A stretch of 64,000 nucleotides of DNA from Sphingomonas sp. H160509 (GTDB taxonomy: Bacteria > Pseudomonadota > Alphaproteobacteria > Sphingomonadales > Sphingomonadaceae). Positions 29,755 to 38,622 of this stretch are shown piece by piece (positions within the stretch are counted from its first letter, which is position 1; every line of letters starts with the position of its first letter). The stretch lies in the NCBI RefSeq assembly GCF_024124765.2, contig NZ_JAMXSR020000002.1, positions 3,430,001 through 3,494,000 on the forward strand. Reading direction: 5' to 3'. Both the position numbers and the translations under genes were made by a program. Under the pieces are notes generated by a model. The model had not been told where the DNA came from and did no database searches. It was given only the letters and a program-made list of their open reading frames with translations.

Positions 29755-30042
29755 TATCGACGAACTTAAACTAAATCGAGATACCACAATGAAAGTCCAT
29801 AGATCGTAAGGACTTGTCGAGCTCGATCGCTCTGCGACATCGTTGCGGTTGCGAGATTGATGCTGCGGCTTGCTCTGCGCAGCGGCGATTGCCCTACCAA
29901 GTTTGCGGACGCCGGGGCCAATTCGAAGCCTGGGCCGTTAAGACGCTATCGCAGTCTGCCGACGCCGTTCGCCCGCCACGCCTTGCACGGCGCCGCGGCG
30001 TTGCGACGGGCGGGTGCACGATTTCAGATCCGGGATAGCCTC

Positions 30043-30709
30043 ATGCAGATCAAAGCCATTCTCTTCGATATCGACGGTACGCTGGTCGACACCAACGACA
30101 TGCACGTCCTCTCCTGGGAGGAGGCGTTCGCGACCGTCGGCGCGTCGTTCGACCGGCAGGTGATCCACGACCAGATCGGCAAGGGGACCGACATGCTCGT
30201 ACCGACGCTGCTGCCCGACGCGGACGAGGATCAGCAGGAAAAGCTCGGCGACACGCACGGCGCGATCTTCAAGGCAAAATACCTGGAGACCGCCAAGCCG
30301 TTCGCGCAGGCGCACGACCTGCTGGCGCACGCGCATGGTCTCGGGCAGCAGGTCGTACTGGCATCGTCCGCCGCCGAGGCAGAACTCGACCATTACATAG
30401 ACCTGCTCGACGCACGCGACCTGATCGCCGCGACGACGAGCAGCGACGACGTCGAGAAGACCAAGCCCGCGCCCGACATCTTCGCAACCGCGCTCAAGAA
30501 GCTGCCGGGGATCGACCCCACCGAGGTGATCGTCGTCGGCGACACGCCTTATGATATCGAAGCTGCGGCCAAATGCGGGATCGCCGCCGTCGCCGTCCGA
30601 TCGGGCAAGTTCGAGGGACAAGCAACTCCAGTCGGCAGGCGCGATCGCGATCTACGACGACGTCGCGGCCTTGCTCGCCGACTACGCAACCTCGCCGCTG
30701 GGACGCTGA
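30043..30709 (+). CDS. HAD-superfamily hydrolase (one frameshift)
   Basis: Phosphatase or phosphomutase of the haloacid dehalogenase fold. Motif I is FDIDGTLVD (Asp9, Asp11), motif II LASSA, motif III KTKPAPDIF and motif IV VVGDTPYD. A helical cap at residues 15-85 resembles beta-phosphoglucomutase-like members. An extra G near 30613-30615 breaks the frame; correcting it gives 221 aa ending at TGA 30707-30709. Left uncorrected, the frame runs into the next gene, a false fusion. The stop lies five bases before the SDR start, so they form an operon. Confidence 0.82.
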
Positions 30710-30714
30710 TCGCC

Positions 30715-31731
30715 ATGGCCATCACCCTGAAACCCCTCCGCGATCAGGTCATCGTCGTCACCGGCGCAACCAGCGGCAACGGTCTCGCGATCGTCGAAGA
30801 GGCCGTGAAACGCGGTGCCGCCGTCGTGGCCACTGCGCGGAACGAAACAGCGCTTGAGGCACTCCGAGATCGCCTGTCGGCCGACGGCGGACGCATCGCG
30901 ATCTGCGTCGCGGACGTCAGTGACATGGCCGCCGTCGAGCGTGTCGCCGCCGTCGCGATCGAAGCGTTCGGCGGCTTCGACAGCTGGGTCAACAATGCCG
31001 GGGCAGGGACGTACGGTACCCTTGAACAAGTGCCGGTCGCCGACCACCGTCGGGTGTTCGACGTCAATTACTTCGGCGTGCTGCATGGATCGCTGGTCGC
31101 CGCGAGGCATCTACGCGGCCGTGGCGGCGGAGCCATCATCAACGTCGGCTCGATCCTCAGCGACCGCGCGATCGTCGAGCAGGGCCCGTATTGCGCGACC
31201 AAGCATGCGGTCCAAGCGCTGACCGATACGCTGCGGATGGAACTGGAGCAGGAAGGCGCCGGCATCTCCGTCACCCTCATCAAGCCCGGCGCGATCGACA
31301 CGCCGTTCCCCGAGCATGCGCGCAACTTCATGGATCAGCCACCACGCCTGCCGCCGCCGCTCTACGCACCGTCGGTCGTCGCCGACGCGGTGCTGTTCGC
31401 CTGCGGAACGCCGCGACGCACGCTGTATGCAGGCGGCGGCGGGCTGATGTCCTCGCTCCTTTCGCGCGCCGCGCCACGGTTGAGCGACAAGATCATGGAA
31501 CTGGTCGGCACCGTCGCGCAGCAAAAGCCGGAAGATCCCGGTGACCCGGCGCGCCGCGATAACCTCTATGCGCCGAGGGTCGACGCGTTGCGCGGAAGCC
31601 AGGATGTCCAGGCACGCGAGTCGAGCACGGTGTTGCAGGCCCAGAAACTCCACCCCGCCATCCTGTTGCTCGGTGTCGTCGGAGCAGGCATCGCGGTTGC
31701 CCTGAGCCGGCCGAAGGATACCAGCCGGTGA
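30715..31731 (+). CDS. SDR-family oxidoreductase with C-terminal membrane helix
   Basis: A 338-aa short-chain dehydrogenase. The cofactor site is TGATSGNG (residues 16-23), NNAG follows, the catalytic Ser is in NVGSIL and the YxxxK motif is YCATK. After the catalytic domain come about 60 residues of linker and a final hydrophobic helix (HPAILLLGVVGAGIAVAL), so it may be membrane-tethered. Substrate unknown; proline-rich PPRLPPPLY in the lid is typical of lipid/alcohol-type SDRs in stress clusters. The stop overlaps the patatin start (GTGA). Confidence 0.82.
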   Translation: MAITLKPLRDQVIVVTGATSGNGLAIVEEAVKRGAAVVATARNETALEALRDRLSADGGRIAICVADVSDMAAVERVAAVAIEAFGGFDSWVNNAGAGTYGTLEQVPVADHRRVFDVNYFGVLHGSLVAARHLRGRGGGAIINVGSILSDRAIVEQGPYCATKHAVQALTDTLRMELEQEGAGISVTLIKPGAIDTPFPEHARNFMDQPPRLPPPLYAPSVVADAVLFACGTPRRTLYAGGGGLMSSLLSRAAPRLSDKIMELVGTVAQQKPEDPGDPARRDNLYAPRVDALRGSQDVQARESSTVLQAQKLHPAILLLGVVGAGIAVALSRPKDTSR

Positions 31732-32779
31732 CACCGGACGCCGAACGGGCAGGGGCCGCGCGCGACTTCGACGTCGTGCTCGTCCTCAGCGGCGGCAACG
31801 CGCTCGGCGCATTCGAAGCGGGTGTCTACGAAGCACTGCATGAGCACGATCTCCAACCGGACTGGATCATCGGCGCCTCAATCGGCGCGATCAACGGGGC
31901 CCTCATCACCGGTTCCCCTACCGATCGCCGGATCGAGACGTTGCGAACGTTCTGGCGACCCGCACCGTCCGGCGCCCCGGCGCTTCCGTGGCTAGGTGCG
32001 CTCGAAACCAGCCGTCGCACGAACGCAGTCGGCTGGTCCGCAACGCTGGGTCGCCCCGGCATCTTCGCCCCCATGCTCTCCACCTTGGCACCGTGGACCG
32101 ACAGCCGGCCGTCGATCTTCGAAACCAATCAGCTTGGCACGACATTGGAAAAGCTGGTCGACTTCGAGCGCCTCAATGTCGGCCCGTGCCGCTACACCGC
32201 GACTGCGGTAGACCTCGAAACCGGCGACGACGTCGTATTCGACAGCGCCGCGATGCAGATCGGACCCGATCATGTCCGTGCCAGCGCCGCACTGCCGGTC
32301 GCGTTCCCCCAGTGGAGATCGACGGCCGCTGGCTGGTCGACGGCGGCTTGTCCGCAAACCTACCGCTCGACCCGGTTCTCAGCGAGCCACCACTGCGACC
32401 GACATTCTGCATCGCGGTCGACCTGTTGCCGCTCCACGGCCCGCGCCCGACGACGTTGGGCGAAGCGACGAGCCGCATGCAGGACCTGATCTTCGCCGCG
32501 CAATCCCGCCGCACGATCGAACGGTGGCAAGCCGCGCACGCCGGCTGCCAGGACTTCGCGCTGGCGCTGGTCCGACTCGCCTACACCGAGCAGGCCGATG
32601 AAGTCGCCGGCAAGGCGCTGGATTTCTCAGGCCCCACGATCGAACAGCGCTGGTCGGCAGGCCGTCGCGCCGGGATGCTGGCCGTCGAAGGCGTAAAGGC
32701 CGGAACGCTGGCGATCGGCGTTCCTGGCTTCAACATCGCCACGCTAGACTGCCGGCGACCCAGCGGCGTCGACCGTTGA
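31728..32779 (+). CDS. Patatin-like phospholipase (one frameshift)
   Basis: Lipid acyl hydrolase of about 350 aa. The oxyanion loop is LSGGNALGAFEAG, the nucleophile elbow GASIG (Ser51) and the catalytic dyad LVDGGLSANLPL. The GTG start overlaps the SDR stop by four bases, so translation is coupled. One C is missing in the C-run near 32308-32312; restoring it joins VAFPP to VEIDGRW. No signal peptide. With the HAD and SDR enzymes it suggests a lipid-remodelling operon. Confidence 0.82.
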
Positions 32780-32812
32780 GTGGTCAGGCAGGTCCGGTGA
32801 GATAAATAGGAT

Positions 32813-32896
32813 TGGTGCGGACGGCGGGACTCGAACCCGCACTCCTAGGGAGGGAGATTTTAAGTCTCCTGCGTCTACCGGTTTCGCCACGTCCGC
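32813..32896 (-). tRNA. tRNA-Leu (UAA)
   Basis: The minus strand folds as a class II tRNA. A seven-base acceptor GCGGACG pairs with CGTCCGC, the D-arm is GCG/CGC, the anticodon stem is GGAGA/TCTCC with loop CTTAAAA (anticodon UAA). A long variable arm and T-arm GCGGG/CCCGC follow. CCA is encoded at the 3' end. The long variable arm and anticodon identify leucine. Confidence 0.95.
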
Positions 32897-32996
32897 ACAC
32901 GCGCCCAACAAGACGAGGTCGCGCGCAGCGTCAACCCATCTTGCCAGGCCGGCAGCATATTCTCCGACTGTCTACGGTCCCGCGCAGTGGTACCGC

Positions 32997-33275
32997 TCAC
33001 ACGTTCAGGCGTGAGCGCATTTCCTTGCCCGGCTTGAAATACGGCACGCGCTTGGCCTCGACCTCGACGACTTCGCCGGTACGCGGGTTGCGGCCGGTCC
33101 GCGCATCGCGCGCACGCGTGGAGAATGCACCGAAACCGCGCAGTTCGACTCGACCGTCGGCGGCCAGTCGCTTGGATATCTCGTCGAAGAAGGTGCTGAC
33201 GATCAGCTCCACTTCGTTAGGCTGTAGGTCCGGATGCGCCTCGGCGATCTTAAGGACCAGTTCAGATCGGATCAT
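32997..33275 (-). CDS. ihfB: Integration host factor subunit beta
   Basis: A 92-aa nucleoid protein of the HU/IHF family that bends DNA as a heterodimer with IhfA. It opens with MIRSELVLKIAEAHPDL; the conserved GFGAFS turn and the DNA-contact arm (RTGRNPRTGE) are present, and KPGKEMRSRLN closes the fold. Position directly downstream of rpsA is the classic ihfB location. Frame intact. Confidence 0.93.
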   Translation of the reverse strand: MIRSELVLKIAEAHPDLQPNEVELIVSTFFDEISKRLAADGRVELRGFGAFSTRARDARTGRNPRTGEVVEVEAKRVPYFKPGKEMRSRLNV

Positions 33276-33388
33276 TCGAGCCCCCGCCCATCTAAAAAAA
33301 CGCGTACAGATTGATACAGGTCAACCTGCGAGGCATTAGCACTTATTACCGAACAGTCAAAAACCAAAGTGGATCTGACAATAAAAAA

Positions 33389-33420
33389 GCCCGACATGTT
33401 CGAGACATGCCGGGCGTTTT
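33389..33420. terminator. Terminator between rpsA and ihfB
   Basis: GCCCG and CATGT pair with ACATG and CGGGC around a five-base loop, with one A-C mismatch. It is flanked by AAAAAA on the left and GTTTT on the right, so it can work on both strands. It lies about 30 bases beyond the rpsA stop. Confidence 0.82.
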
Positions 33421-33451
33421 CATCGATAAGCCGTTAGGCTTTTCTTAACAC

Positions 33452-35170
33452 TTACTTCTTCTCGGCGTCCGTGCGAGCCTTGAGAGCCTCGCCCAGGATG
33501 TTGCCGAGGGTCGCGCCGGAGTCCGACGAACCATACTGCGCCACAGCCTGCTTCTCTTCCGAGATCTGCATGGCCTTGATCGAGAAGGTCGGCTTCTTCG
33601 AACGATCGAAGCCGGTGACCATCGCGTCGAACTTCTGGCCGACCTGGAAACGCTCCGGACGCTGCTCGTCGCGATCGCGACCCAGATCCGTGCGCTTGAT
33701 GAAGCCGGTCGCGCCATCGTCGCCCTGCTGCACTTCGAGGCCCGCATCGCGGACTTCGAGAACGGTCACGGTAACGATCGCGTTCTTGTTCAGCTTGTCG
33801 CCTGCTGCTGCGATGCCGCCGGCCGATGGCCCGCCACGCTCGAGCTGCTTCATGCCGAGCGAGATACGCTCCTTCTCGGCGTCGATGTCGAGCACGACGG
33901 CCTCGACGGTCTCACCCTTGCGATGCAGGTTGAGCGCGTCCTCGCCCGAAACACCCCAAGCGATGTCGGACATGTGGACCATGCCGTCGACGTCGTTGTC
34001 GAGGCCGATGAACAGACCGAACTCGGTCGCGTTCTTGACTTCGCCTTCGACGGTCGAACCGATCGGATGAGCGGCAGCGAATGCCTCCCAGGGATTGGCC
34101 TGAGCCTGCTTGAGGCCGAGCGAGATGCGACGCTTCTCGGAATCGACTTCGAGGACCATGACGTCGACTTCCTGCGAGGTCGACACGATCTTGCCGGGAT
34201 GGACGTTCTTCTTGGTCCAGGACATTTCCGACACGTGGACGAGGCCTTCGATGCCCGCTTCCAGCTCGACGAACGCACCATATTCGGTGATGTTCGTGAC
34301 GCGGCCGGTGAGCTTCGCGCCGACCGGATACTTGACCATCGCGCCATCCCAGGGATCGCTTTCCAGCTGCTTCATGCCGAGGCTGATGCGCTGGGTGTCC
34401 TTGTTGATGCGGATGATCTGCACCTTGACGGTGTCGCCGATGTTCAGGACTTCGCTCGGGTGACCGACGCGCTTGTAGCTGAGATCGGTGACGTGCAGCA
34501 GGCCATCGATGCCGCCGAGATCAACGAACGCACCGTAATCGGTGATGTTCTTGACGACGCCGTCGATGATCTGGCCCTCGGCCAGGCTGAGGATGAGGCC
34601 CGAACGCTGCTCTGCGCGCGTCTCTTCGAGAACGGCGCGACGCGACACGACGATGTTGCCGCGCTTGCGGTCCATCTTCAGGATCTGGAACGGCTGGGGG
34701 ATGTCCATCAGCGGGGTGACATCGCGCACGGGGCGGATATCGACCTGCGAACCGGGCAGGAAGGCAACGGCGCCGTTCAGGTCGACGGTGAAGCCACCCT
34801 TCACGCGGCCGAAGATCACGCCTTCGACGCGGGTCGTCTTGGAGAATTCGGTTTCCAGCTTGTCCCATGCGGCTTCGCGACGGGCGCGATCGCGGCTAAG
34901 CATCGCTTCGCCGTGGACGTTCTCGACGCGATCGACATAGACTTCGACTTCGTCGCCGACCTTGAGGTCAGCCTTCTGGCCCGGCGCTGCGAATTCGCGA
35001 AGCGGCACGCGGCCTTCCGACTTCAGGCCGACGTCGATGACGGCCATGTCGTTCTCGATGCCGGTCACGGTGCCATGCACCACGCGGCCCTCGAAGCTGT
35101 CGGCGTCGCCGAGCGTTTCGTTCAGCATCGCCGCGAAATCGTCGCGGGTCGGCATTACCTGGGTTGCCAT
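33452..35170 (-). CDS. rpsA: 30S ribosomal protein S1
   Basis: A 572-aa RNA-binding ribosomal protein needed for translation initiation on most mRNAs. Six S1 domains are visible, with repeated cores such as KNITDYGAFVDLGGIDGLLHVTDLS and NITEYGAFVELEAGIEGLVHVSEMSW. Frame intact despite its length. ATG 35170 (MATQVMPTRDDFAAML) is used. The upstream in-frame extension to 35353 is not conserved. It lies in the aroA-cmk-rpsA-ihfB order. Confidence 0.96.
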   Translation of the reverse strand: MATQVMPTRDDFAAMLNETLGDADSFEGRVVHGTVTGIENDMAVIDVGLKSEGRVPLREFAAPGQKADLKVGDEVEVYVDRVENVHGEAMLSRDRARREAAWDKLETEFSKTTRVEGVIFGRVKGGFTVDLNGAVAFLPGSQVDIRPVRDVTPLMDIPQPFQILKMDRKRGNIVVSRRAVLEETRAEQRSGLILSLAEGQIIDGVVKNITDYGAFVDLGGIDGLLHVTDLSYKRVGHPSEVLNIGDTVKVQIIRINKDTQRISLGMKQLESDPWDGAMVKYPVGAKLTGRVTNITEYGAFVELEAGIEGLVHVSEMSWTKKNVHPGKIVSTSQEVDVMVLEVDSEKRRISLGLKQAQANPWEAFAAAHPIGSTVEGEVKNATEFGLFIGLDNDVDGMVHMSDIAWGVSGEDALNLHRKGETVEAVVLDIDAEKERISLGMKQLERGGPSAGGIAAAGDKLNKNAIVTVTVLEVRDAGLEVQQGDDGATGFIKRTDLGRDRDEQRPERFQVGQKFDAMVTGFDRSKKPTFSIKAMQISEEKQAVAQYGSSDSGATLGNILGEALKARTDAEKK

Positions 35171-35445
35171 AGAATTCAGTAATCCTAGTCTGTTTCCGGC
35201 CAAGCGGTTGGGTCCGCTGGTCTTGGCCTTCGTTGCCGCGACGACCGAACGCCGGCGCAGCATCCGGACGGCACGAAGCGCGGAGGACGTAGACGCTGAA
35301 TGCGAAAACGGCGCGTGAGACTCGAGGGTCTCCGCGCCTTCCTCCACGAGCATCGCTCGCCGGACGGTTCCGTATAGCCGAAACCCCGTCTCGGAGCAAG
35401 TTCGCCGCTGCTTCGTTAGGGGCCGCTCCCAACAGGGGCGAAGAT
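35171..35445. other. Divergent leader between rpsA and the SemiSWEET gene
   Basis: No gene is recognised in these 275 bases, which separate rpsA from a plus-strand SemiSWEET gene. The rpsA leader is often target for S1 autoregulation, but no clear structure is evident by eye. Confidence 0.4.
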
Positions 35446-35703
35446 TTGAACGAACGCGGCATTCTCGTGCTGGGCTGGGTCGCCACCGTGACGGCGATCG
35501 TGATGTACCTGTCGTACATCGACTAGATCATGCTGAACCTTGCGGGTCAGAAAGGATCGGTGGTCCAGACGTTCGCGACGATGGTGAATTGCGCGCTGTG
35601 GGTCGGGTACGGGTTTCTGAAGGACAAGCGGGACTGGCCGATCGTCGTGGCGAATTTTCCGGGGGTCGTGTTCGGGGCGGTGGCGCTGGTTACTGCGCTT
35701 TAG
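35446..35703 (+). pseudogene. SemiSWEET-type sugar transporter with in-frame amber codon
   Basis: The frame from TTG 35446 to TAG 35701 encodes 85 residues with three hydrophobic helices (ILVLGWVATVTAIVMYLSYI; TMVNCALWVGYGFL; VVANFPGVVFGAVALVTAL). The length and LAGQKGSVVQ, NCALWVGYG, DWPIVVANFPG blocks match the SemiSWEET/PQ-loop family, which forms dimers that carry sugars across the inner membrane. Codon 27 (35524-35526) is TAG, exactly where the family has the Gln of its PQ motif; CAG to TAG is one base change. It may be a true nonsense mutation or a base-call error. The frame is otherwise intact. Confidence 0.7.
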
Positions 35704-35739
35704 GTCCACTGATCCCCCTTGGAGGAGAGTGCCGCCAAT

Positions 35740-35848
35740 CCCCCCTCCCTGGAAGGGAGGGGCGGGGGTGGGTCGGCTTCCGCATAGACGATTTGGGGTG
35801 GCGCAAGCTGGCCGACCCACCCCCAACCCCTCCCCTTCCAGGGAGGGG
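35740..35848. repeat. Bipartite inverted repeat, family D
   Basis: The left arm ccccctccctggaagggagg continues into ggcgggggtgggtcgg. The right arm ccgacccacccccaacccct continues into ccccttccagggagggg. About 35 bases separate them. It lies in the gap between the SemiSWEET gene and cmk, next to a family E copy. Confidence 0.75.
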
Positions 35849-35887
35849 AGCGAGAAGAAGATGCGCTTCCGTTACCCAACAGAGCAA

Positions 35888-35994
35888 CCACCCCGGCGGA
35901 GTCCGGGGCCCAATTGGGGGGACGGTACTAACTGAGGATCACGCTTCGTTACCGCGGACGTTCCAATTAGGCCCCGGCCTTCGCCGGGGTGGTT
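35888..35994. repeat. Bipartite inverted repeat, family E, copy 2
   Basis: The left arm accaccccggcggagtccgg continues into ggcccaattgg, and the right arm reads ccaattaggccccggccttc then gccggggtggt. It is nearly identical in plan to 13160-13262. It ends about 20 bases before the cmk stop, so together with family D it fills the whole 313-base gap. Confidence 0.78.
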
Positions 35995-36016
35995 GCCGCT
36001 GAGGACAGGGTAGAGA

Positions 36017-36655
36017 CTAAACCGAAGCCGCCTTCTTCGCCCGCTGCGCCTCCACCAACGCCACCGCCCGCTGCACCGAAGCCTCGATCGACAAAAAACT
36101 AGTATCCAGCAAAGCAGCATCCGCCGCCATCACCAAAGGCGCAGTAGACCGCCCACTATCCCGAGCATCCCGAGCCCGAATATCCGCCAGCACGCGGTCC
36201 TTGCTCGCCGTCCCACCCCGAGCCTGCAACTCAGCATGCCGACGCTGCGCCCGAATATTCGGCGTGGCCTTCACGAACAGCTTCGCATCCGCATCCGGCG
36301 CGATCACCGTGCCGATGTCGCGCCCGTCGAGAATCGCGCCACCCTCCTGCGCCGCGAACCGCTTCTGCCTATGCAGCAACGCCGCCCGCACCAGTGGATG
36401 CGCCGACACCACCGACGCCAGCGCGCCGATATCGTCGTCGCGCAACGCCGGATCGCTCAGCAGCGCATCGCTAAAATCGCATGCCGCGACCGCGTCGGCC
36501 TCCGTCTCCGGATCGAGACCCATCCGCGCCACGCTCAACGCGACCGCGCGGTAGAGCAGCCCGGTATCGAGATACGGCAGCTTGTAATGCTTGGCCAAGG
36601 CGCGCGCGATCGTGCCCTTGCCCGATGCCGCCGGACCGTCGACTGCGATGATCAT
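36017..36655 (-). CDS. cmk: Cytidylate kinase
   Basis: Phosphorylates CMP and dCMP with ATP. The P-loop is GPAASGKGT at residues 7-15. YLDTGLLYRAVA and LDGRDIGTVIAPDA are conserved CMP-binding and lid blocks. It is 212 aa and frame-intact. The ATG at 36655 lies one base after the aroA stop, so the two are co-transcribed. Confidence 0.94.
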   Translation of the reverse strand: MIIAVDGPAASGKGTIARALAKHYKLPYLDTGLLYRAVALSVARMGLDPETEADAVAACDFSDALLSDPALRDDDIGALASVVSAHPLVRAALLHRQKRFAAQEGGAILDGRDIGTVIAPDADAKLFVKATPNIRAQRRHAELQARGGTASKDRVLADIRARDARDSGRSTAPLVMAADAALLDTSFLSIEASVQRAVALVEAQRAKKAASV

Positions 36656-36656
36656 C

Positions 36657-37993
36657 TTAATTCCCCCGGCCGGTAAGCGCATCGAGCGACCGGAAGAACA
36701 CGGGATAGCTCGTCGCCACCGGCGATACATCATCGATCGTGACGGGCTCGCGGCTCCCAAGTCCAGCCACCACCATGCTCATTGCGATGCGGTGGTCGAG
36801 TTTCGAGGCGATCCGAGCGCCCCCGCGAATTGCCGCGCCGCCAGACCCGGTGATCGCCATGCCGTCCTCATACTCTTCGCAAGCCACGCCGCAGGCTTTC
36901 GAGCGCGACCCGCATCGTCGTGATCCGGTCCGATTCCTTGACCCGCAACTCATGCGCGCCGCGCGCGACGGTCGTGCCAGTCGCGAACGCCGCGGCGACG
37001 AACAGCACGGGATATTCATCGATCATGCTCGGCGCGAGATCAGCCGGCACCTCGATCGCGGTCAGCGGGGCATGCCGGACGCGCAGGTCCGCGACGGGCT
37101 CGCCACCGACGGTCCGCGGATCGAGCTCGGTGATATCCGCCCCCATCATCCGCAAAGCCGTGACGATCCCGATCCGAGTCGGGTTCAGCCCGACGTTGCG
37201 CACGACGATATCCGACCCCGGCACGATCGACGCCGCCACCAGCCAGAACGCCGACGAGGACGGATCGCCCGGAACGACGATATCCTGCGGCTTCAGGTCC
37301 GCTTCGCCGGTGATCGAGATGATGCGGCCCTGGTTCGTCTCCTCGACCGTCAGCTTCGCGCCGAACCCCGTCAGCATCCGCTCGCTATGATCGCGCGTCG
37401 CGACGGGCTCGATCACCCGCGTGATCCCCGGCGTGTTGAGCCCCGCCAGCAGGATCGCCGACTTCACCTGCGCCGACGCGACCGGCAGCGTATATTCGAT
37501 CGGCACCGCCGGGCACATGCCGCGCACCATCAACGGCAGCCGCCCGCCTGGCGAAGACGTGATGTCCGCCCCCCATCTGCGACAGCGGCTCGATCACGCG
37601 CCCCATCGGTCGCCCCGACAGCGAGGCGTCGCCGGTAAAGGTGCAGGTGATCGGATGGCTCGATACCAAGCCCATCAGAAGCCGCGTCGACGTCCCCGAA
37701 TTGCCCATCTCCAGCGCGGTCTCGGGCTGGAGCAGTCCACCGACCCCGACGCCGTCGACGACCCAGATGCCGTCCTCGCCGCGCTCGATCGTAGCCCCCA
37801 TCGCGCGCATCGCCGCCGCGGTGGCGAGCACGTCCTCACCCTCCAGCAACCCTTCGATCCGGCTGGTGCCGACCGCCAGGCTTGCGAACATCAGCGCGCG
37901 GTGACTGATAGACTTGTCGCCTGGGACCGCAATCGAGCCGGTCAGAGGACCGCGCGCGACGACGTCCATCGAAGTGGGGAGGGGGTGTGCCAT
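36657..37993 (-). CDS. aroA: 3-phosphoshikimate 1-carboxyvinyltransferase (two frameshifts)
   Basis: EPSP synthase, sixth step of the shikimate pathway. It starts near the N-terminus with IAVPGDKSISHRALM; EMGNSGTSTRLLMG, SAQVKSAILLAGL and RDHSERML are diagnostic. An extra G (CCCCCC near 37568-37573) and a second shift near 36885-36892 interrupt it. The second could be one extra base or an eight-base loss between gcctgcg repeats, since SLRACGVACEE fits the family better with eight bases restored. Expected length 444-447 aa. Confidence 0.92.
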
Positions 37994-38093
37994 GGGGCCG
38001 GGCTTTTGACAGTGGCCTTGCGCTATGGCAAGGCGCGCCCACTTTGCGAGGGTATCCCCCCCGCAATCCATTCATCCGAAAGGTTCTATCGGC

Positions 38094-38420
38094 ATGATCA
38101 AGCCGGAATGGGGCACGAAGCGTTCGTGCCCGAAATGCGCGACGCGTTTCTACGACCTCGAAAAAGCCGACCCCGTGACCTGCATCGAATGCGGGTATGC
38201 ATGGGAGCCCGAGCCCATCCTGAAGTCGAAGCAGCCGCTGCCGTTCGAGGTCGCCAAGCCCGACACCAAGAAGCCCGACGCGGATCTCGAGGGTGACGAG
38301 GAAGAGGACATCGCCTCGATCACCGGCGAGGACGAAGAGCCCTCGGCGGACGACGAAGTCGATCTCGGCGGCGACGACGACCTCGGCGTCGAGACGCCGC
38401 AGGACGAGCACGAGCGTTAA
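38094..38420 (+). CDS. TIGR02300-family (FYDLN acid) protein
   Basis: A 108-aa alphaproteobacterial conserved protein. The N-terminus MIKPEWGTKRSCPKCATRFYDL contains the naming FYDLN-like motif, and CPKC plus CIEC form a likely zinc ribbon. The C-terminal 60 residues are strongly acidic (Asp/Glu runs). It is divergent from aroA, a conserved placement. Function unknown. ATG 38094 follows AAAGG. Confidence 0.88.
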   Translation: MIKPEWGTKRSCPKCATRFYDLEKADPVTCIECGYAWEPEPILKSKQPLPFEVAKPDTKKPDADLEGDEEEDIASITGEDEEPSADDEVDLGGDDDLGVETPQDEHER

Positions 38421-38502
38421 ATGCAATAAATTTGGCAGGCGGCATTTACGCCGCTTGCCAACCCGGGCGGGTCCGGTTAGTGACCCGCCTCCCAACGGGA
38501 AT

Positions 38503-38578
38503 GGGGCCGTAGCTCAGCTGGGAGAGCGTTCGCATGGCATGCGAAAGGTCAGGGGTTCGATCCCCCTCGGCTCCACCA
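38503..38578 (+). tRNA. tRNA-Ala (GGC)
   Basis: Canonical cloverleaf of 76 bases. The acceptor GGGGCCG pairs with CGGCTCC, the D-arm contains AGCTCAGCTGGGAGAGC, the anticodon stem is around CATGGCATG with anticodon GGC, and the T-arm is CAGGGGTTCGATCCCCCT. CCA is encoded. Confidence 0.96.
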
Positions 38579-38622
38579 TTTCCGTTGATGACCGGTACGC
38601 CGGGATACCTTTTTACATAGCC

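Larger units (their letters stand above)
29495..30042. other. 548-bp divergent regulatory region
   Basis: No convincing gene is seen. The middle (29725-29800) is unusually AT-rich for this chromosome and carries a perfect FNR/FixK box. The 30000 end is GC-rich with no recognisable protein. It must hold the promoters of the alcohol dehydrogenase and of the HAD-SDR-patatin operon. Confidence 0.6.

Noticed and set aside
29857..31731. Apparent HAD-SDR fusion protein
   Set aside because: One extra G near 30613 removes the HAD stop. Correction restores a stop at 30707 and an independent SDR start at 30715.
31728..32779. Defence-system effector (patatin with a nearby cyclase)
   Set aside because: No nucleotidyltransferase, ubiquitin-like or sensor gene accompanies either patatin gene, so a CBASS-type system is unsupported.
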